64,000 nucleotides of DNA from NCBI RefSeq assembly GCF_034006335.1, contig NZ_JAWDIQ010000003.1; one strand, given 5' to 3'. The first letter of the stretch is position 1. Every line of letters starts with the position of its first letter. Source of the stretch: Paracerasibacillus soli. GTDB lineage: Bacteria; Bacillota; Bacilli; Bacillales; Amphibacillaceae. The notes below the pieces were generated by a model. That model had not been told where the DNA came from, searched no databases, and worked only from the letters and a program-made list of their open reading frames with translations. Shown here piece after piece: positions 59,063 through 64,000 of this stretch. A program made the position numbers and the translations under genes.

Positions 59063-59744
59063 ATGAGTATTTTAAAACGCTTTAAAAATATTATGTCCAG
59101 TAACATTCATGCTTTACTAGATAAGGCAGAAGACCCAGGAAAAATTGATTGATCAACATTTACGAAATTTAAATAAAGATTTAGGTAGTGTAAAATCTGA
59201 AACAGCTTCCGTTATGGCAGAAGAACAACGAGCAAAGCGTGAGTTGGATGAGTGTCGCGCAGATATGGATAAAATGCAAAACTATGCAATTAAGGCATTA
59301 GAAGCAGGAAATGAAGAGGATGCTCGTAAGTTTTTAGAAAGAAAAGCAAATTTGACAGATAAAGAGACAGAACTAAACCAAGCCTACGAATTAGCAGCTT
59401 CTAATAGTGCACAAATGAGACAAATGCACGATAAACTAGTAGCTGATATTGGTGAATTGGAATCACGTCGATCCATGCTTAAAGGGAAAGCTGCTGTTGC
59501 TAAAACACAACAAAGAATTAATAAAATTGGTTCATCTATTTCTGGAGCAGGGCAATCTATTTCCGAGTTCGGTAGAATGGAAGAGAAGGTAAATAAAGCG
59601 CTAGATGAAGCAAGAGCCATGGCGGAATTAAATAGTGGACCACAGGATGATATAAAAGATTTAACAGCCAAATACGGTGGAAGTAGTGTAAATGTAGATG
59701 GTGAATTAGCGGCATTAAAAGCCCAACTGGCAAATAAGGAATAA
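59063..59744 (+). CDS. pspA: Phage-shock protein A PspA/IM30 (one frameshift as sequenced)
   Basis: 226 residues, a mostly helical coiled-coil protein that polymerises on damaged membranes and stabilises them. It starts MSILKRFKNIMSSNIHALLD; the frame then breaks near 59140 (one G too many; corrected EDPEKLIDQHLRNLNKDL). The rest includes EQRAKRELDECRADMDKM and an extended C-terminal helix. AAGGGGGA precedes ATG 59063. First gene of the SigW operon; a hairpin at 59772-59798 follows. Confidence 0.92.
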
Positions 59745-59771
59745 AGGAATCTCACATATAAGTGATATAGG

Positions 59772-59798
59772 AGCTGTAGCATGGTGCTACAGCTTTTA
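59772..59798 (+). terminator. Hairpin between pspA and ydjG
   Basis: AGCTGTAGC pairs perfectly with GCTACAGCT and is followed by TTTT. It may lower expression of the downstream genes relative to pspA. Confidence 0.75.
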
Positions 59799-59845
59799 TA
59801 AACAGAATATACATAGATTTGGTCATTGTTAAGGGGGGAATAGAA

Positions 59846-60874
59846 ATGGTCATACATTACAAATGTCCCAGTTGTGGGGATGATATGGCATTTGATAGTG
59901 AAAGCGGACGTTTATCATGTGCCAGTTGTGGACGTGAAGATAAGATAGAAGATTTTTCGGATGAATTTATTAAGGCGACATTCTCAGATGAAGACGGAAA
60001 AGAATATCATTGTAAAAACTGTGGTGCAGTTATTATTACAAATGAGGATACGACAGCAACGAGCTGTAGCTTCTGTGGTGCGGGTGTTGTTTTAGGAGAT
60101 CGTTTGTCAGGAACGCTTGCACCCGTTAAAGTTTTGCCATTTCAAATTAGTAAGGATCAAGCCCGGGAAGCTTTTCGTAAGTGGTGCCGAAATGGCCGAT
60201 TAACGCCACCCGGCTTTATGTCTGCCAATCGAATAAAAAATATTACCGGTTTATATGTACCGTTTTGGCTATATGATTTAGATTCAACAGCTGATGTTCG
60301 TGCGGTTGGAACTAAAGTACGTACATATACACGTGGAGATTATATTTATACGGAAACAAAATACTACGATGTGTATCGCGATATTGACCTTGGTTATGCA
60401 AAAGTTCCGGTTGATGCATCTACCAAAATGAATGATGAGCTAATGGATAAACTAGAACCATACAATTATCAAGATCTTAAAAAGTTTAAAACTCCGTATT
60501 TAGCCGGTTACATCGCTGAAAAATATAATTATGATGACGAGGAACTATTTCCGCGAGTAAAAGAGAAAGTCCAGCCATTTATTGATTCATATATCCATTC
60601 AACGATTAAGGGTTACTCATCCTTACGCTACAAAACTAAAAATATCCATACGAGAATGCACAATAGTTATTACGTGTTACTCCCAGTTTGGATGGTATAT
60701 TATGACTATGACAAACAAGAGCATACATTTGCAATGAATGGGCAAACAGGGAAGGTAGTAGGAAAACCACCAATAAGTTATAAAAAGGTTGCGGCGTGGT
60801 GGGGGAGCATAGCTGGTGTGTCCTTTATTACGTTGAAGATTATTGCATTATTACTTGGAGGAAGCCTGCTATGA
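59846..60874 (+). CDS. ydjG: Zinc-ribbon membrane protein YdjG
   Basis: 342 residues. Two N-terminal zinc ribbons (YKCPSCG with LSCASCGRED, and YHCKNCGAV with TSCSFCGAG) are followed by a conserved region (KVLPFQISKDQAREAFRKW, NITGLYVPFWLYD) and a C-terminal membrane helix (AWWGSIAGVSFITLKIIALL). B. subtilis YdjG acts with YdjH in the PspA membrane-stress response. ATG 59846 follows AAGGGGGG. Its stop overlaps the next start (ATGA). Confidence 0.88.
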   Translation: MVIHYKCPSCGDDMAFDSESGRLSCASCGREDKIEDFSDEFIKATFSDEDGKEYHCKNCGAVIITNEDTTATSCSFCGAGVVLGDRLSGTLAPVKVLPFQISKDQAREAFRKWCRNGRLTPPGFMSANRIKNITGLYVPFWLYDLDSTADVRAVGTKVRTYTRGDYIYTETKYYDVYRDIDLGYAKVPVDASTKMNDELMDKLEPYNYQDLKKFKTPYLAGYIAEKYNYDDEELFPRVKEKVQPFIDSYIHSTIKGYSSLRYKTKNIHTRMHNSYYVLLPVWMVYYDYDKQEHTFAMNGQTGKVVGKPPISYKKVAAWWGSIAGVSFITLKIIALLLGGSLL

Positions 60875-61665
60875 AAAAAAGAGAGCTACTAAAAATTGCA
60901 ATCATTGTCTTTATAGCCTTCTTCATTTTAATTCCGTCGTTAGTACATGCTGAAAAACAACTTATTTTTGACGGTGCAGAAGTTCTAAGTAGTGGAGAAA
61001 AATCAATGTTAGAGGACTTGGCACGGAAATATGGAGCTGAGCGAAAAACAGATTTTATTATATTAACTGTAGGTGATCCAGAAGCTGGCGACATAGAAAA
61101 ATATATGGCAGATTTTTATGATAATCATAAACCAGGTTTTGATAGACCAGGTGGAAATACAGTAATTCTAGCAGTTGAATTTTATAAATCTGAAGGGAAA
61201 AATGAATTCTACTTAGCTGGCTTTGAAAAAGGGGAAAAGTATGTTGATAATGCAAGGGCGGATCAAATCACGGATAAATTAATCCCTTATTTAAAAGCGA
61301 AAGATTATGTCGGTGCCTTTGAAACATTTATTGAAACGACGTATGATTATATGGGATACCGACCTGGAGTAAATCCAGAAAGTATATTTTTTGACCTTTG
61401 GTTTCAAGTGCTAATAGCAATTGGAATTGGCGGAGCGGTTATCGGTGTGATGATGTATCATTCCGGTGGACGGGTAACCGTTAACCAAGGGACATATATG
61501 GATACAAATAAAACTCGAGTAAATCAAAGAAGAGATGCGTATATTCGCACAACCGTCTCGAAAAGAAGAAAGCCATCAAATAATAGCGGTAGTGGTCGTG
61601 GTGGTGGAGGCGGTGGCGTCACACGTGGCGGCAGTTCATATAGTGGAAGTAGGAAAAGTTTTTAA
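60871..61665 (+). CDS. ydjH: TPM-domain membrane protein YdjH
   Basis: 264 residues: signal peptide (to about 28, LVHA), an extracytoplasmic TPM domain (IFDGAEVLSSGEKSMLEDLA, TVGDPEAGDIEKYMADFY, YLKAKDYVGAFETFI), one membrane helix (VLIAIGIGGAVIGVMM), and a basic, Gly/Ser-rich cytoplasmic tail ending GSSYSGSRKSF. GGAGG lies eight bases before ATG 60871. Likely the membrane partner of YdjG. Confidence 0.88.
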   Translation: MKKRELLKIAIIVFIAFFILIPSLVHAEKQLIFDGAEVLSSGEKSMLEDLARKYGAERKTDFIILTVGDPEAGDIEKYMADFYDNHKPGFDRPGGNTVILAVEFYKSEGKNEFYLAGFEKGEKYVDNARADQITDKLIPYLKAKDYVGAFETFIETTYDYMGYRPGVNPESIFFDLWFQVLIAIGIGGAVIGVMMYHSGGRVTVNQGTYMDTNKTRVNQRRDAYIRTTVSKRRKPSNNSGSGRGGGGGGVTRGGSSYSGSRKSF

Positions 61666-61728
61666 GCTGCCCAAACTAGTCTATATGCTTGCGATAGAAA
61701 AATAGTATTGGAGAGGAATGAATAGGGT

Positions 61729-62767
61729 ATGTCTTTTTTTAAAGGGCAATTAGCAAACGTTGTCGAGTGGGAAGAGTTTCGTGAAGATATGATTTTCTGG
61801 AAGTGGGGTAACCGGGAAATTAAAAAGGGAGTAAGCTAATTATTCAATCCGGTCAAGATGCGATTTTCTTCGATCAAGGAAGAATTGAAGGGATTTTTAA
61901 AGACGCTGGGGAATACAATATTGAATCACAAATTATTCCGTTCCTATCGACATTAAAGGGATTTAAGTTTGGATTTAACACCGGAATGCGTGTAGAAGTT
62001 CTTTTTATTAATACAAAAGAATTTACGGTGAAGTGGGGAACGAGAAATGCAATAAATATTCCAGCTCCACAATTACCAGGTGGTATACCGATTCGTGCAA
62101 ACGGTACATTTAACTTTAAGGTAAATGATTATATTTCATTAATTGATAAAGTAGCTGGTGTGAAAGATAGTTATCTTGTTGATGATATTAAAATTAGAAT
62201 TACCTCTGTCTTGGATCAGCTTCTGATGAAGTGGATTACGAGAGAAGGAAAAGATATGTTCAATTTGCAAGCAAATGCATTAGAAATTTCTGATGGAATT
62301 AAAGAAGATTTGGATATGCAAATTATTGATCTAGGTATGACGATTACAGGTTTTCAAATTATGAGCTTTAATTATCCAAAGGAAATTCAAGATATGATTA
62401 CAAAATCTGCTACACATGGCATGATTGGTGACATGCAGCGCTATCAGCAAGTCGGGATGACAGATGCAATGACTTCAGGAAAATTGCAAGGTGGTGGCAC
62501 AGCTTCTGATATGGCTGGTATGATGATGGGAATGACGGTAGCTGGAGAAATGGTGCGGAATATGAATCAAGCATATCAACAAGGTTCACAACCAAACCAG
62601 CAACAAGGTCAACCGTCGTATCAACAACAAGGAAATCAACAACAATCACAACCACAGCAACCAACGGAAAATGAAGGTAATAAACAAGTACCGAATTCTG
62701 CCCGAATTGTGGTACGAAAACAGGTGGAGGAAACTTCTGCTCAAATTGTGGGCAAAAATTAGCATAA
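61729..62767 (+). CDS. ydjI: SPFH-domain protein YdjI with C-terminal zinc ribbon (two frameshifts as sequenced)
   Basis: 346 residues corrected. The N-terminal SPFH/virion-core-like domain covers about 1-230 (FKGQLANVVEWEE, IIQSGQDAIFFDQGRIEG, FKFGFNTGMRVEVLFINTKE). A Met-rich then Gln/Pro-rich linker follows, and finally a zinc ribbon, FCPNCGTKTGGGNFCSNCG. One base is missing near 61832 (corrected KKGSKLIIQSG) and one near 62692, without which the zinc ribbon is hidden in another frame. In B. subtilis YdjI recruits PspA-related components at the membrane. The Cys4 knuckle of this tail resembles those of YdjG. Confidence 0.88.
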
Positions 62768-62778
62768 TAAAAGAAAAC

Positions 62779-62841
62779 GGGACTAGAACAAACTCAAAGG
62801 TCGCCCCTCAAGTGGGGGTCAGACCCTTCCGTTCTAGTCTC
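62779..62841. repeat. GGCTGGGACA-type hairpin repeat, copy 4 (short)
   Basis: GGGACTAGAAC pairs with GTTCTAGTCTC. Inside are CAAACTCAAAGGTC and GGGGGTCAGACC, as in the other copies, but the middle part is deleted. T-rich sequence follows, so it likely ends the psp operon. Confidence 0.7.
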
Positions 62842-62869
62842 TTTTTCCTTTTAAATATTTTCTTATAGT

Positions 62870-62908
62870 TTTCTAAACATTGGAATAGCCTCCACCAATG
62901 TTTAGAAA
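62870..62908 (-). terminator. Terminator of the oligopeptide-binding protein gene
   Basis: TTTCTAAACATTGG (62870-62883) pairs perfectly with CCAATGTTTAGAAA (62895-62908), just after the leftward gene's stop codon. Confidence 0.75.
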
Positions 62909-62918
62909 GCTAAATCAT

Positions 62919-64000
62919 TCAATCTTCTACAGACCATAGATGTGCATGATGGTGCATCGTATGAGGTAATGGACTTACTCCTTGTAAACGGTTATGGTGA
63001 GCCCAAATTTTATTTGGTACATAAAGTGGCAAAACTGGTAATTCCTCTACAAATATTTTTTGCCATGCTGCATACTTCTTTTTACGGTAGTCTTGTTTAA
63101 GTGCTTTTGGCCCCTTCTTTGCTTCTTTTAATAATTTATCTGCATCCGCATGATTCCAACGGGAAAAGTTATATATGGAACGAGCCGACCAAAAATCAGA
63201 TGGGTCTGGGTCTGTTTGATTTAAACTACCATTTAGTAAGAACATATCCATATTTACATCAGATGAAATATCTTCCATAAATAAAGCCATTTCTTTCGGT
63301 TCTCGTACCTTTACATGTATCCCTGTATGTTGCAGCATCTCTTCAATCAATTCTGCTATTTTATCACGCAAATTGTTTTTGGAAGAGGCAGGATAATGCA
63401 ACTGTAGAATTAATTCATTTCCTGATTCATCTTCAAAGTACCCATCTTTATTTTTCTTTTTATAACCTAGTTCTGCTAATAATGATTCTGCCTTTTTAGG
63501 ATTGAAAGCAAGTTTGGTTGTTTCATCATATGCCCACATTTGTTTTGCAATCGGCGTATGGATTATTTCCCCATGTCCTTGCAATAAGGTATCGATGATT
63601 TGCTGCCGGTCGATAGATAGAGCAATTGCTTGTCGTAGTTTTTTATCTGCCAATTTATCATGTTTCACCCAAATTTCTGGTTCTAACAAGGAGTTTCTAC
63701 ATCATTTTTGGACCGGAAGGCGTGTTTGAACCCTAAATAGTAATAATGGAAACTTGGTTGTTCGATAAATGTAAACATATTTTTCTCTTTTACTTTTTCT
63801 ATATCTTCTAATGGGAGTCCATGAGGCTCTGAAACAAAATCTATATCACCTAATTTTAAAAGGTCACCGAGTACATTTTTAGGTATTACCTTCCATTCAA
63901 TCGTGTCCAAATGCGGGGTACCTTGCCAATAATCATCAAAGCGGGTTAATGTGTATACTTCCCCTTCTTGCATGGATTCAAATGAAAATGGTCCTGTTCC
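62919..64000 (-). CDS. Oligopeptide ABC transporter substrate-binding protein, 3' part (runs off window; one frameshift)
   Basis: The last 360 or so residues of an SBP_bac_5 (OppA/DppA-like) binding protein. The visible part starts GTGPFSFESMQEGEVY at the window edge, followed by YWQGTPHLDTIEWKVIP, KLRQAIALSIDRQQIIDTLL, and ends LPVLPLYVPNKIWAHH. One T is missing near 63700 (corrected VETPLLEPEIWVKHD). The N-terminus lies beyond 64000, so lipoprotein status cannot be seen. The His-rich end (PHTMHHHAHLW) is unusual. Confidence 0.88.

Overview
The window is chromosomal DNA from a low-GC Gram-positive rod of the Bacillaceae, most likely near the Oceanobacillus/Virgibacillus/Lentibacillus group. 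I base this on the 16S sequence (including AAACTCAAAAGAATTGACGG, a variant I recall from that group), AGGAGG-type ribosome binding sites, CIRCE, SigW and Rex sites, and gene order. The order ydcK - tRNAs - rrn - thiL-tsaE-tsaB-rimI-tsaD - ydiF - moaC-rex - ydiK-ydiL - groES-groEL matches the Bacillus subtilis ydcK/ydi region as I remember it.

1-18.0 kb: an integrated element of about 17.16 kb (about 606-17762) splits ydcK, a SprT-family metalloprotease gene, exactly inside the codons of its HExxH motif. Rejoining the halves restores a 150-residue protein. The element has inward-facing imperfect terminal repeats with GGTTTTAAC subterminal motifs. From left to right it carries its own small SprT-like metalloprotease; a metal/redox island (an FNR-type regulator with E. 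coli-like cysteines, three small HMA metallochaperones, a Ric-like protein, Dps, and two paralogous P1B-type ATPases with an unusual CPG motif); and a recombination module of three tyrosine recombinases plus a small coiled-coil protein. Four island promoters each carry an FNR-type box centred exactly 41.5 bp upstream of the inferred start site. The first recombinase gene is split by an IS21-family element with a 5-bp target duplication.

18.4-25.2 kb: eleven tRNA genes, 16S-23S-5S rRNA, then tRNA-fMet and a second tRNA-Asp. An ISL3-family element with an 8-bp target duplication follows (25.2-26.7 kb).

26.9-40.2 kb: housekeeping genes: thiL, the t6A genes tsaE/tsaB/tsaD with rimI, a cluster of at least seven DnaA boxes, rodA, the ABC-F gene ydiF with a structured leader, moaC-rex with a Rex-like operator, ydiK-ydiL, groES-groEL under CIRCE, a MotB/OmpA C-terminal remnant and yiaA.

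40.8-47.6 kb: a secreted AA10 lytic polysaccharide monooxygenase with two chitin-binding modules, a BCCT transporter, an MFS exporter and a membrane GGDEF-EAL protein.

48.2-55.0 kb: an Isd-type haem acquisition locus (a one-NEAT cell-wall protein, a four-NEAT cell-wall protein, haem-binding lipoprotein, permease, ATPase and sortase B). All five NEAT domains have YxxxH where YxxxY is usual.

55.4-64 kb: a MerR-family regulator with a 19-bp-spacer promoter, a membrane protein, an AspT/YidE-like transporter, the SigW-type pspA-ydjG-ydjH-ydjI stress operon, and the 3' part of an oligopeptide-binding protein gene running off the window.

Quality warning: about 26 single-base indels interrupt otherwise intact genes, including groEL, tsaD, thiL and rodA, mostly one base lost from a homopolymer. 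A base also appears to be missing from the 16S gene. I treat these as probable sequencing errors and give coordinates for the reconstructed genes. Only ydcK and the first recombinase are called disrupted, because inserted DNA explains them.
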